A stretch of 19,831 bases of DNA from DATLSM01 sp035534175 (GCA_035534175.1 DATLSM010000038.1:1-19831), one strand, 5' to 3'; positions 12,688 to 19,379 are shown, counted from the first letter of the stretch. Notes: generated from the letters alone by a model not told the origin. Made by a program: numbers and translations.

Positions 12688-12797
12688 GTCTCAGGCACGA
12701 TCTGGCTCTACAGAGCGGGAAACGCCCCGCAGGAGCCCGCTGGGCCACGCCTGGCGATGGGGCTCACTGGCGCACGACTGGCGCACGGAAGAGCCAG
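12671..12797 (+). repeat. Direct repeat copy 1: 3' end of the crp-like gene plus tail
   Basis: This stretch begins 17 bases before the end of the regulator gene (GCAACTACATCTA, then TTGA) and runs about 110 bp into the intergenic space. It aligns over its whole length with 15803-15926 in the same orientation, by eye at roughly 75-80% identity with few small gaps. Shared blocks include GGCACGA, TGGCTC, CGCCCCG, CGCCTGGCGAT and GGCGCACGGAAG. The non-coding part is bounded by a perfect 9-bp inverted pair, TCTGGCTCT (12701-12709) and AGAGCCAGA (12790-12798), and holds a small GCGGG/CCCGC stem (12715-12730). It may be a structured RNA, a small palindromic element or an attachment-type sequence. 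Confidence 0.75.
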
Positions 12798-12801
12798 AAG
12801 G

Positions 12802-12815
12802 GCTGTGATAAATCA
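12802..12815 (+). promoter_or_regulatory. GCTGTGATAA motif upstream of the CHAP gene
   Basis: The ten bases GCTGTGATAA here also occur at 11975-11984 just before the Crp-like gene. Here they continue as TGATAAATCA, with TGAT/ATCA arms. It can be read either as an extended -10 element (TGTGATAAA), giving an untranslated leader of about 65 bases before the CHAP gene, or as a Crp-type half-site (TGTGA). The second half (AAACA versus TCACA) is poor. A promoter is the more likely reading. Confidence 0.3.
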
Positions 12816-12878
12816 AACACGGCTTTGAGGCCCAGTGCTCCTTGGAGTTCCAAAGCGCTGGCCACCGCCTGAGGGAGA

Positions 12879-13955
12879 ATGTGCCCGAGGAGCATGACCA
12901 ATCGACTTCGCAATGGCTGCGTCGCAGTCGTCACAGTTGCGCTACTTGCGACCACCACCCAAGCGCGAGCCTCCACCGGTGGCTATCCGTACTGGAGCTA
13001 CGACGGGCCCGGCAGCAACCCGGCGACCTACACATGGACCGATGCCCACGGCAACGGGTTCTCCCCATTCGGTTACGCCTATCGCAACTGCACCGACTTC
13101 GTCGCCTGGAAGCTCAGCACAGCCGACCGCTTCGCTGGCTACCGGGGCCTGGGCAATGCATCGAGCTGGGCGGGCGCGGCGCGGACGCGTGGCTACCGCG
13201 TCGATCACACTCCCGCCCCCGGCGCGGTCGCCTGGTGGGGCTCGGAGCTGTTCCACGGTTTCGGCCATGTCGCCTGGGTGGTAAGCGTCGACGTCGGCTC
13301 GGCGGAGATCGCCGAGTACAACCACGAAGGGACCGGCAGGTTCGACATTCGCCGCATCCGGCCAAGCGCTGCAGACGCCTACATCCACTTCAAAGACATG
13401 CCGGCGCAGCTCGAAGAAGAAGACTTCTTCACGGCGCCGGGGGAGGGTGGCGCCTACCGGCTGGTCGGCGGCGCCCCGCTCTACGTCAGCGGCTGGTCGA
13501 ACTTTGGCGGTCGCCATCCGGTCCTTCTGGTCGACCGCTCGCAATTTAACCTTCTCCGTGGCTCACCCGCGAACGGGACGTTCGTCACCGCCGCCGGCCA
13601 CCCGTACCGGATTGCTGGGGGGGCACCAATCGCGATCGGCAGCTGGGCACGCATCGGGGGACATCGGTCGGCGACGCGCATCGACGCCACCGCGCTCGTC
13701 CACGCCGGCCAGGGAGGGCGTTGGAGCCACCTGCGGCGCTTTCCGCACAACCACACGATCCTCCGGGCCGGACCCGGCGGCCCCCTCTACTCGACGCGAG
13801 ATGGCGTTCCCCTACCGATCGGCTCGCTTCCCGTCGGGCGCGCCGCGGTCATCGTCGACCCAGCAGCCATCGTCAACGCGGGTAGGCCCGGCATCTGGCG
13901 TTTTCTGCGTGCGCGCTCAGGCATACGCCACCCATCCGTTCGGGCAGCCGGGTGA
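12879..13955 (+). CDS. Secreted CHAP-domain hydrolase with C-terminal repeats
   Basis: The product has 358 residues. A signal peptide ends near residue 31 (AVVTVALLATTTQARA). A CHAP (NlpC/P60-like amidase/endopeptidase) domain follows to about residue 180: YPYWSYDGPG, the catalytic Cys in AYRNCTDFVAW (C71), a linker AGAARTRGYRVDHTPAPGAVAWW, and the catalytic His in FGHVAWVV (H130), with EYNH after it. It should cut peptidoglycan stem peptides or the amide bond outside the membrane. The last 160 residues hold three loose repeats of about 50 residues: YRLVGGAPLYVSGW, YRIAGGAPIAIGSW and LYSTRDGVPLPIGS, each followed by a V-D or I-D pair. These may bind the wall or a glycan. ATGs at 12879 and 12894 are both possible starts; the second gives a more typical signal peptide, and neither has a well-spaced ribosome site. 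Confidence 0.85.
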   Translation: MCPRSMTNRLRNGCVAVVTVALLATTTQARASTGGYPYWSYDGPGSNPATYTWTDAHGNGFSPFGYAYRNCTDFVAWKLSTADRFAGYRGLGNASSWAGAARTRGYRVDHTPAPGAVAWWGSELFHGFGHVAWVVSVDVGSAEIAEYNHEGTGRFDIRRIRPSAADAYIHFKDMPAQLEEEDFFTAPGEGGAYRLVGGAPLYVSGWSNFGGRHPVLLVDRSQFNLLRGSPANGTFVTAAGHPYRIAGGAPIAIGSWARIGGHRSATRIDATALVHAGQGGRWSHLRRFPHNHTILRAGPGGPLYSTRDGVPLPIGSLPVGRAAVIVDPAAIVNAGRPGIWRFLRARSGIRHPSVRAAG

Positions 13956-13996
13956 CGACCCTCGACGAAGGGAGAGGTAAACCGTGGGCAGCAAGG

Positions 13997-14008
13997 ACTG
14001 ACGTCAGT
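13997..14008. promoter_or_regulatory. Perfect 12-bp palindrome, candidate operator
   Basis: ACTGACGTCAGT is its own reverse complement over all 12 bases. It lies 72 bp upstream of the dehydrogenase ATG at 14080 and 42 bp after the CHAP stop. Perfect palindromes of this length are rare by chance in a 124-bp gap, and dimeric repressors often use such sites. No matching regulator is next to it, and it was not seen a second time. Confidence 0.4.
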
Positions 14009-14079
14009 ACAAACGACATACAACCCGCGGTATTGCGCAGCTCCATTGCCGGTCGCACGCCGCGAAGTAGGTTTCAGCT

Positions 14080-15090
14080 ATGCGAACCCTTGTGTTTGTT
14101 CGGCCCGGCTTCTTAGAGTGGCGCGAGGCGGCCGATCCGATACTGAAAAGCGACCGAGAGGCTCTCGTGCGACCGCTTGCCGCCACCACCTGCGACCTGG
14201 ATCAGCTCGTGATCCGCGGTGAGGCGCCCTTCGAGGGGCCGTTCTCGATCGGCCACGAGTGCGTGGCGGAGGTGGTCGAGTTCGGCGACGCGGTGTCGGG
14301 ACTGGAGCTAGGGCAGCGCGTCGTCGTCACCTGGCACATCGCCTGCGGGGAGTGCGCGCAGTGCCGCGCGGGGTTGACGGCGCACTGTGGGGCGGTTCCC
14401 TATGGGGCGATGTTCGGGCTCCCGGTCGCCGGGGAGTGGGGCGGGCTGTTCTCTGACCTTGTGCGCATCCCGTTCGCGGAGTCGATGCTCGTGCCGCTCC
14501 CTGAAGACCTCGAACCCGGCGCGGTGGCGAGCGCGGGCGACAATCTGGCGCTTGCCCTGGAGTGCCTCGGTGCCCATCTCGAAGAGCGCCCGGGGGCGAA
14601 GGTGTTGATCCTCGGCTCGGGCAGCATCGGCCTCTACGCGGCCGAGTTCGCGGCAGCGCTCGGTGCCGCACGGGTGCTCTACGTCGACCGCGACCCGGGA
14701 CGGCGCGAGCTGGCGCGCTCACTCGGCGCCGAGGTGACGGATCGACCGCCCGAGCGCAAGACGGGAGTGTTCGATATTGCGCTTGATGCCGCGATGGACG
14801 AGGAGTGGCTCCGCGCCGCCTTGGTGCTCCTGGAGCCCGAGGGTGTCTTTGAGTGTCCGAGCATCTACTTCAAGGAGTCGGTGGCATTGCCGCTCTTTCA
14901 GATGGCGATTCGCGGAGTGCGCTTCCACACTGGCCGCGGTAACGCGGGAGCCCATCTCCCACGACTGCTTGAGCTGATCGCCGACGGGGCCATCCGCCCC
15001 GAGCTCGTCGCGAGCGAGGTCCTTGACTGGGAGAGCGCAGCCGAGGCGCTGTCAGATCCCTCGCTCAAGCCCATTTTCGTCCGCGATTGA
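14080..15090 (+). CDS. Zinc-dependent medium-chain alcohol/polyol dehydrogenase
   Basis: The product has 336 residues of the MDR superfamily, which oxidises alcohols, polyols or sugars with NAD(P). The catalytic zinc site is complete: C38 in ATTCDLDQ, H59 and E60 in IGHECVAEVVE, and D154 in ASAGDNLAL as the likely fourth ligand. The structural zinc lobe has four cysteines, CGECAQCRAG...HC (C89, C92, C95, C103). The Rossmann fold begins at ILGSGSIGLYAAEFAAALG (GxGxxG 179-184), and the acidic end of strand 2 is VDRD, which suggests NAD preference. Glucose dehydrogenase or threonine dehydrogenase-like enzymes are the nearest types; the substrate is not readable. A weak AGTAGG precedes the ATG. 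It has its own upstream region with a palindrome, so it is probably a single-gene unit. Confidence 0.88.
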   Translation: MRTLVFVRPGFLEWREAADPILKSDREALVRPLAATTCDLDQLVIRGEAPFEGPFSIGHECVAEVVEFGDAVSGLELGQRVVVTWHIACGECAQCRAGLTAHCGAVPYGAMFGLPVAGEWGGLFSDLVRIPFAESMLVPLPEDLEPGAVASAGDNLALALECLGAHLEERPGAKVLILGSGSIGLYAAEFAAALGAARVLYVDRDPGRRELARSLGAEVTDRPPERKTGVFDIALDAAMDEEWLRAALVLLEPEGVFECPSIYFKESVALPLFQMAIRGVRFHTGRGNAGAHLPRLLELIADGAIRPELVASEVLDWESAAEALSDPSLKPIFVRD

Positions 15091-15166
15091 ACGGGCCGGG
15101 CCAATCAGCTTCAGGTCCAGTAGCTCCCGCGGTCGGCAGTCACCGCGATCCCGGCAGTGCAGCCGC

Positions 15167-15414
15167 TTAGCGACGATAGGCTCGGCCACGCGGCCTGGCG
15201 GCGAGGACATCGATCACCAGGTCCGCATCTCGACGTCCAAAGATCACCCGCCACTTACCCACGCGCAACCGCCAAAGGCGCTCGCCACCCCGTAGGCGCT
15301 TGACGTCGCCCCCCGGAGCGCGCTGATCCCAGTGCGAATCCGCTCTCGATCCCTCCGGTCCAACTGGCGCAGCTACCTCAGCGCAGCGGGGCGGATCTCG
15401 ATCCGCCACTCGCT
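15167..15414 (-). pseudogene. RelE/ParE-family toxin, broken by one stop and one frameshift
   Basis: On the minus strand, the frame starting at 15414 reads SEWRIEIRPAALR, then TAG at 15375-15373, then LRQLDRRDRERIRTGISALRG. This is the N-terminal strand and helical hairpin of RelE/ParE toxins. The rest of the fold is in the next frame: GDVKRLRGGERLWRLRVGK, WRVIFGRRDADLVIDVLAARPRGRAYRR, then TAA at 15167-15169. The shift falls in a run of six G (15309-15314). One extra G would join the halves as SALRGGDVKRLRG, exactly the family pattern, giving about 82 residues. So two point lesions explain the wreck. No ATG or GTG start precedes the first half after an in-frame TGA at 15430-15432, so the start is also eroded. 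Family members cut mRNA on the ribosome or poison gyrase. It follows an antitoxin-like tail. Confidence 0.72.
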
Positions 15415-15418
15415 AGGA

Positions 15419-15559
15419 TTAGTCAGCGCTCAGCTCCGTCTCGGCCTTAGACCACGCCACGGCTGGCTCGCTTTGGGCGTCTCGCACGGCGACCAGATCA
15501 TCCTCCGTCATCTCCTCATCGTCGAAGGGCGCCGCGTCGAGCTTGGCCGCGAGGGGATC
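15419..15559 (-). pseudogene. Antitoxin-like C-terminal remnant (RelB/Phd type)
   Basis: On the minus strand this frame gives 46 residues ending at TAA 15421-15419. It includes KLDAAPFDDEEMTEDD and LVAVRDAQ, followed by SKAETEL. An acidic DDE-x-x-T-E-E-D stretch of this kind is common at the C-terminus of antitoxins encoded just before RelE/ParE toxins, and the toxin relic begins 4 bp later. Upstream the same frame turns into unlikely, Arg/Gly/Cys-rich sequence, while another frame reads plausibly (DVLTCPDSEAEVAARLGEEWLDP around 15600-15670). A frameshift near 15560 is therefore likely, and the DNA-binding N-terminus cannot be recognised. The assignment rests mainly on position and composition. 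Confidence 0.42.
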
Positions 15560-15802
15560 CTGGGCTCGCCCAGTAGAATCGCCGCAGCTGGCTCGGCCGG
15601 GTCGAGCCACTCCTCGCCCAACCGGGCGGCCACCTCGGCCTCGGAATCGGGGCAGGTGAGCACATCCGCCCGGAGCCTTCCAGGAGCTTGACGCCCTCTC
15701 GGCCGGGTAAGTCGACATCTATGTGGCGCATCTACTGGCGCACGGGGCAGTCCCAGCCCCAGCGTTCTGGCATGGCAAGCCGAATCTCGCCGATCCGACG
15801 TC

Positions 15803-15926
15803 GCAACTACATCTACTGATTCTCGGGCACGACATGGCTCGAGAAAGCCGAAATCGCCCCGTTCGAACCCGCCGGGCTGCGCCTGGCGATTAGGCCGGCT
15901 GGCGCAAAACCGGCGCACGGAAGCCA
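15803..15926 (+). repeat. Direct repeat copy 2: relic of crp 3' end plus tail
   Basis: This is the diverged partner of 12671-12797, in the same orientation, and begins GCAACTACATCTA then CTGA. Read in the matching frame it still gives NYIY and a stop, like the Crp-like protein, and the bases just before (CGATCCGACG) resemble the gene's CGACCCAACA. Farther upstream there is no recognisable regulator coding sequence. The inverted pair that bounds copy 1 is reduced here to TGGCT (15835-15839) and AGCCA (15922-15926). Copy 2 has a GCGCC/GGCGC pair (15879-15883 and 15900-15904) that copy 1 matches only in part. Confidence 0.72.
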
Positions 15927-16099
15927 GCCGACCTCTATTGCCGGGTGTCAATTCGATGCGCCCGATCTGCAATGAAGCGCCGTTGCGGATCTTCCATCGC
16001 ATCTGGTCTCAAGAATTGTTCAACAACAAGGAGCGCAAGGTTTTGAGAGGGCCAAAAGGGCCCGCGAGTTGGTAGCGCCGCCAGCAAGACGCAGGGAGC
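15927..16099. other. Non-coding decayed DNA before the exporter operon
   Basis: No frame here looks like a gene. GC is lower than in the flanking genes, with A-rich patches (CAACAACAAGGAG, AAAAGGG), which suggests old or foreign DNA. A GGGCC-AAAAG-GGCCC hairpin at 16049-16063 is the only structure near the end of the minus-strand exporter operon, but no run of T follows it. Similar unassigned DNA lies at 15091-15166 after the dehydrogenase and at 15560-15802 between the antitoxin relic and repeat copy 2. Confidence 0.5.
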
Positions 16100-17323
16100 T
16101 CACACCGACCGCAAGGCAGCCGCCGGCGCGAGCCGGGCAGCGCGCACCGCCGGATACAGGCCGGCGAGCGCGCCAAGCACCAAGGCGATCGCGACCCCAC
16201 CGGCCACGGAGAGCGCTGGCACGACCACGGCCCAGCCCTGGGTCGAGGCATAGGCCGCCGTTGCCGCTGCGCCTAGCGCGATCCCCGTGGCGCCGCCGAG
16301 CAGGGACAACAGCACGGACTCGCCGAGGAACTGCACGCCGATGTGGGCTCGTGTTGCGCCGAGCGCTCGGCGCAGGCCGATCTCGGGACGGCGCTCGAGC
16401 ACCGAGATGACCATCACGTTGGCGATCCCGACCCCCCCCACAAGGAGCGCCACGGCGCCGAGCCCGAGGAACAGGGCGGTCAGCGTGCCCTGGGCATCGG
16501 CGCGCGCCTGCAGCCCGCTCGAGGGCCGGCTGACCTGGGTCTGTTCGGGATACAGGGGATCCGCGGTGGCGGGCAAAAGCGCCGCCGCTTCGGGCACCCG
16601 TTCGGGGTCGGCGCGCACGTAGAGCGAGCTCGCGCTGCGGGTCGTGCCGAACAGTCGGTAGGCGATCGGGTAGCCGACCAGCGCGGCCCGTTCGATTTCG
16701 GGCGCCAGCGGCAGCTTGGCGAGGATGCCCCCCACTGTGAACCAGGTTTCCCCCAGATAGACCTGTACGGCAAGGCCGTTCACCCGCAGCCGATCGACCC
16801 CGAGGCGCTGAGCGGCGACCGCGCCGAGCACGACGAGGGGAAATTTTTCGTTGGCGGCATCGAGGAAGCGCCCCCGCGCCAGCTCGCCGCCGAGCGTTGC
16901 CAGCAGTGCCGGGTCGGCGGCGTCGACAGCAATACCCCCGGTTTCGGCAGCTTCGACGTAGGGGCTGCGCCGAACCGACGCGGAGGACACGGTTGTGACC
17001 GCCGCCGCGTTCTGCACGCTGGCCAGGTTGCGGACCGCCCGGTCGGCCGTCGCCGGGAGCTGGGCGGATTCGCCGAAGAAGGTCTGACCCGGGGCCACCG
17101 TGAGCAGGTTCGTCCCCAGCCGGTCGAGCTCTGCGACCAGGCCCGCCCGGCTGGAGTCTGAGATCCCGAGCACCGCGACCATCGCGGCGATGCCGATCGC
17201 CACGCCCAGGGCCGAGAGCGCGACGCGCAGCCGACGGGTGCGCAGTCCGGCGCTGGCTACGCGTATGGCGTCCAGGGGCAGCAGCCGGCTGCGAGCGGGC
17301 GCTTCACCGGTGCCGGCGCTCAC
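16100..17323 (-). CDS. MacB/FtsX-type ABC transporter permease
   Basis: The product has 407 residues with the MacB topology. There is a short cytoplasmic start, then transmembrane helix 1 (LRVALSALGVAIGIAAMVAVLGI, about residues 33-55). A large extracytoplasmic domain follows, to about residue 275, and then three C-terminal helices. The FtsX domain begins ALFLGLGAVALLVGGVGIANVMVISVLERRPEIGLRRALGAT, the family hallmark with the coupling stretch ERRPEIGLRRALGA, and ends with AGLYPAVRAARLAPAAALRSV. These permeases do not carry substrates through the membrane themselves. They use ATP-driven movement to push substrate through an adaptor or to work on the cell wall. The ATG at 17323 overlaps the ATPase stop as ATGA, so the two are translationally coupled. 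It is the last gene of the operon. Confidence 0.93.
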   Translation of the reverse strand: MSAGTGEAPARSRLLPLDAIRVASAGLRTRRLRVALSALGVAIGIAAMVAVLGISDSSRAGLVAELDRLGTNLLTVAPGQTFFGESAQLPATADRAVRNLASVQNAAAVTTVSSASVRRSPYVEAAETGGIAVDAADPALLATLGGELARGRFLDAANEKFPLVVLGAVAAQRLGVDRLRVNGLAVQVYLGETWFTVGGILAKLPLAPEIERAALVGYPIAYRLFGTTRSASSLYVRADPERVPEAAALLPATADPLYPEQTQVSRPSSGLQARADAQGTLTALFLGLGAVALLVGGVGIANVMVISVLERRPEIGLRRALGATRAHIGVQFLGESVLLSLLGGATGIALGAAATAAYASTQGWAVVVPALSVAGGVAIALVLGALAGLYPAVRAARLAPAAALRSV

Positions 17324-18012
17324 GCCGGCACCGCCTGGAACTCGTCGCGGATCAGGTGCCCGTCGCGCATCTCCAACCGCCGCGGCAGTGCCGCGGCGAT
17401 CTCGCGGTCGTGGGTGATCACCATCACCGTGGTCCCCTGCTTGTTCAGTCTGCCCAGCAGATCGAGGATCTCGGCCCCGCTCGCCGTATCCAGGTTGCCG
17501 GTCGGCTCGTCGGCGAGGACGATTGCCGGCGAGCTGATCAGCGCCCGGGCGATCGCCACGCGTTGGCGCTCACCGCCAGAGAGGAGCGCCGATCTGTGCA
17601 TCGCGCGGTGTGCAAGTCCGACTCGCTCCAGCGACGCGCGGGCCGCGCGGCGGCGCTCGCCGGCGGGCGTGCCCGTGTAGAGCAGGCCGTCGGCCACGTT
17701 CTCCAGCGCGCTTTGGGCCTCGAGTAGATGGAACTGCTGGAAGACGAAGCCGATCTGCCGCGCGCGAAGCGCGGCGAGCAGGCCATCGGCGGCATCGGCG
17801 ACGTCGGTGCCCGCGATCCTCACCAGGCCCCCGGTGGCACGCTCCAGGGTGCCGATGATGTGCAGGAGCGTCGACTTGCCCGACCCCGAAGGACCGACGA
17901 TCGCGCACAGCTCACCCGCCTGAACGCTGAGGCTCACCCCGCACAGCGCCTCAACGCCCCCGGGATAGCGCTTGGTCACCCCACGCAGCTCGAGGACCGG
18001 CCCGGCGCTCAT
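17320..18012 (-). CDS. MacB/LolD-type ABC transporter ATPase
   Basis: The product has 230 residues, a single nucleotide-binding domain. Walker A is GPSGSGKS (40-47), with the Q-loop at FQQFHLL (Q92 or Q93). The ABC signature is LSGGERQRV (144-152), Walker B is IVLADE (164-169) with catalytic E169, the D-loop is GNLD, and the switch His is H201 in VITHD. All are intact. The short insertion and EPTGNLDTASGAEI order are typical of the MacB/LolD/FtsE group that drives type VII ABC systems. It starts at an ATG at 18012 that overlaps the adaptor's stop (ATGA), and its own stop overlaps the permease start, so the three proteins are probably made in balanced amounts. Confidence 0.95.
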   Translation of the reverse strand: MSAGPVLELRGVTKRYPGGVEALCGVSLSVQAGELCAIVGPSGSGKSTLLHIIGTLERATGGLVRIAGTDVADAADGLLAALRARQIGFVFQQFHLLEAQSALENVADGLLYTGTPAGERRRAARASLERVGLAHRAMHRSALLSGGERQRVAIARALISSPAIVLADEPTGNLDTASGAEILDLLGRLNKQGTTVMVITHDREIAAALPRRLEMRDGHLIRDEFQAVPA

Positions 18013-19379
18013 TCTCTCGGTTCGGTCACGGTCAGGCCGGGGTGGACACCCCGGCCTTCGATCTGCACGAAGCCGTCGACGAAGATGCCGGGGCTCACCG
18101 CCAGCTCCACCTGGTGGGTGCCTCTGAGTGCCTCAACCGCATAACCACCGCCGGCGGTGGCCACCAGCGCGGGGGCCGACACGGCGAGAACGCCGCGGCG
18201 AATGCTCTTCACCAGTTCGACGGTGACCGGCGCCTTGTCCAGACGCGCCACCCGATGATCGAGGGCCAGCGTCACCGTGAGGGTCGGTTCTTCGCCCCCT
18301 TCCCCACCTCCGCCTTCTTCGCCCCCGCCACCCTTTCCACTTTCAGCCGCTTCGGCGACCGTGCCCACGTTGGTGATCCGTCCGTTTACGACACTGCCGT
18401 TGGGCAGCGTCACCGGCGCCGCCTCGCCCACCTGGGCGAGCTCCTGCTGGCTGGCCTTCACCTTGAGCTGTACGAGCTGGCGGGTGGAGGTGGTGCTCAG
18501 CACCGCCACCGGCGCCGCGGCGCCTTCGCCGGAACCCCCGCCTGCATTTTTCCCGCTCGGCTTCTTGGCGGCCGGTTCATTGGATTCTGCGTTGTCCTTC
18601 GAGTCGGCGTCGGCGTCCGTCTTGTCGGAACCTGGTTCCTTGGTTTCAGGTTTCTTGCCGCTCGGTTCCTTGGACCCCGCATCGCCGGGGGGGTCCTCGC
18701 CGAGGGAGACGTGCAGGGCCGTGACCCGCCGCGCTCCGGGGGCAAATACCACCCGGCCGAGTTCGACCCTTCCGGTTTCCGGTAGGCCCTCGGAGCCTTG
18801 CCAGCGACGCACGGCTGCGGCGGTGGCTTCGCTGAATTCGCTGCGGTCGGAGATCGCGCCGGAGGGGTCGAATCCCAGGTCGATCAGGTTTTCGTTCAGC
18901 TCGGCCACATCGGGGCCGTCGCTGATCCCCTGTTTGAGGGTGCGATAGGCAGGCATCGACCCGTACATCAGCGCCACCGGCTCGTTGTCGATCCGAAACA
19001 GCGTCCCACCTCGGCTGATCACCCTGCCGACGCCGGGCAGCCAGGTGAAGGTCCCCGCCAGCCGGTCATACAGTTCAGAGGTGCCGCCGTAACCCAGCGT
19101 GCCTTCCACCTGGGTGTGTTCGACCAGCGTGCGGCGGGTGACCTTGGTCGTGGTGTCCCCCGGAGAGATCGCCGTCTGGGGTGTGGCCCGGCCGCTCGAG
19201 CCCGACCCCAGCGCCACGACAGCGGCCACCGCGACCCCCGCCGCCAGGAACGAGGTCGCCGCCAGCAGCCGTTTGCGCCGAGGCCGCCTTGGTCGCTCCT
19301 TTTCGCCTGGCGCGCTGGCGCGAGTGGCCTCGGAGCTGGAGATCACGGCGCCCGTTGGTCGGTCGGGGAAGAGTCCCAC
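18009..19379 (-). CDS. HlyD/MacA-like adaptor with peptidoglycan-binding domain
   Basis: The product has 456 residues from a GTG at 19379, four bases after the upstream stop. The frame is open earlier, but that would overlap the upstream gene. A membrane anchor lies at about residues 34-58 (RLLAATSFLAAGVAVAAVVALG) after a basic patch. A barrel/lipoyl-like part follows (RTLVEHTQVEGTLGY, GVGRVISRGGTLFRIDNEPV). A PG_binding_1 domain at about 150-208 reads VAELNENLIDLGF and TAAAVRRWQGSEGLPETG. Residues about 231-288 are a disordered Lys/Glu/Ser/Pro/Asp linker, and about 345-363 a Gly/Glu run. The C-terminal beta-barrel has QELAQVGEAAPVTLPNG and AVSPGIFVDGFVQIEG. It would link the permease to the cell wall and guide substrate outward. 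This PG-binding/HlyD fusion is typical of Gram-positive MacAB-like sets. Confidence 0.85.
   Translation of the reverse strand: MGLFPDRPTGAVISSSEATRASAPGEKERPRRPRRKRLLAATSFLAAGVAVAAVVALGSGSSGRATPQTAISPGDTTTKVTRRTLVEHTQVEGTLGYGGTSELYDRLAGTFTWLPGVGRVISRGGTLFRIDNEPVALMYGSMPAYRTLKQGISDGPDVAELNENLIDLGFDPSGAISDRSEFSEATAAAVRRWQGSEGLPETGRVELGRVVFAPGARRVTALHVSLGEDPPGDAGSKEPSGKKPETKEPGSDKTDADADSKDNAESNEPAAKKPSGKNAGGGSGEGAAAPVAVLSTTSTRQLVQLKVKASQQELAQVGEAAPVTLPNGSVVNGRITNVGTVAEAAESGKGGGGEEGGGGEGGEEPTLTVTLALDHRVARLDKAPVTVELVKSIRRGVLAVSAPALVATAGGGYAVEALRGTHQVELAVSPGIFVDGFVQIEGRGVHPGLTVTEPRE

Noticed and set aside
12842..13549. A 235-codon plus-strand frame overlapping the CHAP gene
   Set aside because: It is a frame-shifted shadow rich in Arg, Leu and His; the overlapping frame has a signal peptide and CHAP catalytic residues.
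13984..14001. Five-codon leader-like frame (GTG to TGA) behind a GGGAGAGG
   Set aside because: It is too short to judge, has no attenuator-like hairpins after it, and its stop runs into the palindrome; chance is enough to explain it.
15860..15869. GTTCGAACCC, which looks like a tRNA T-loop
   Set aside because: The flanking bases do not pair as a T-stem, no anticodon or acceptor arm is found, and the other repeat copy does not keep the sequence.
15508..16002. A 164-codon minus-strand frame across repeat copy 2
   Set aside because: It crosses the non-coding repeat and the antitoxin region in a mixed way; only about 25 residues near 15600-15670 look protein-like.
16049..16063. GGGCC-AAAAG-GGCCC hairpin as terminator of the exporter operon
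   Set aside because: The stem is only five pairs and no T run follows on the minus strand, so intrinsic termination is not supported.
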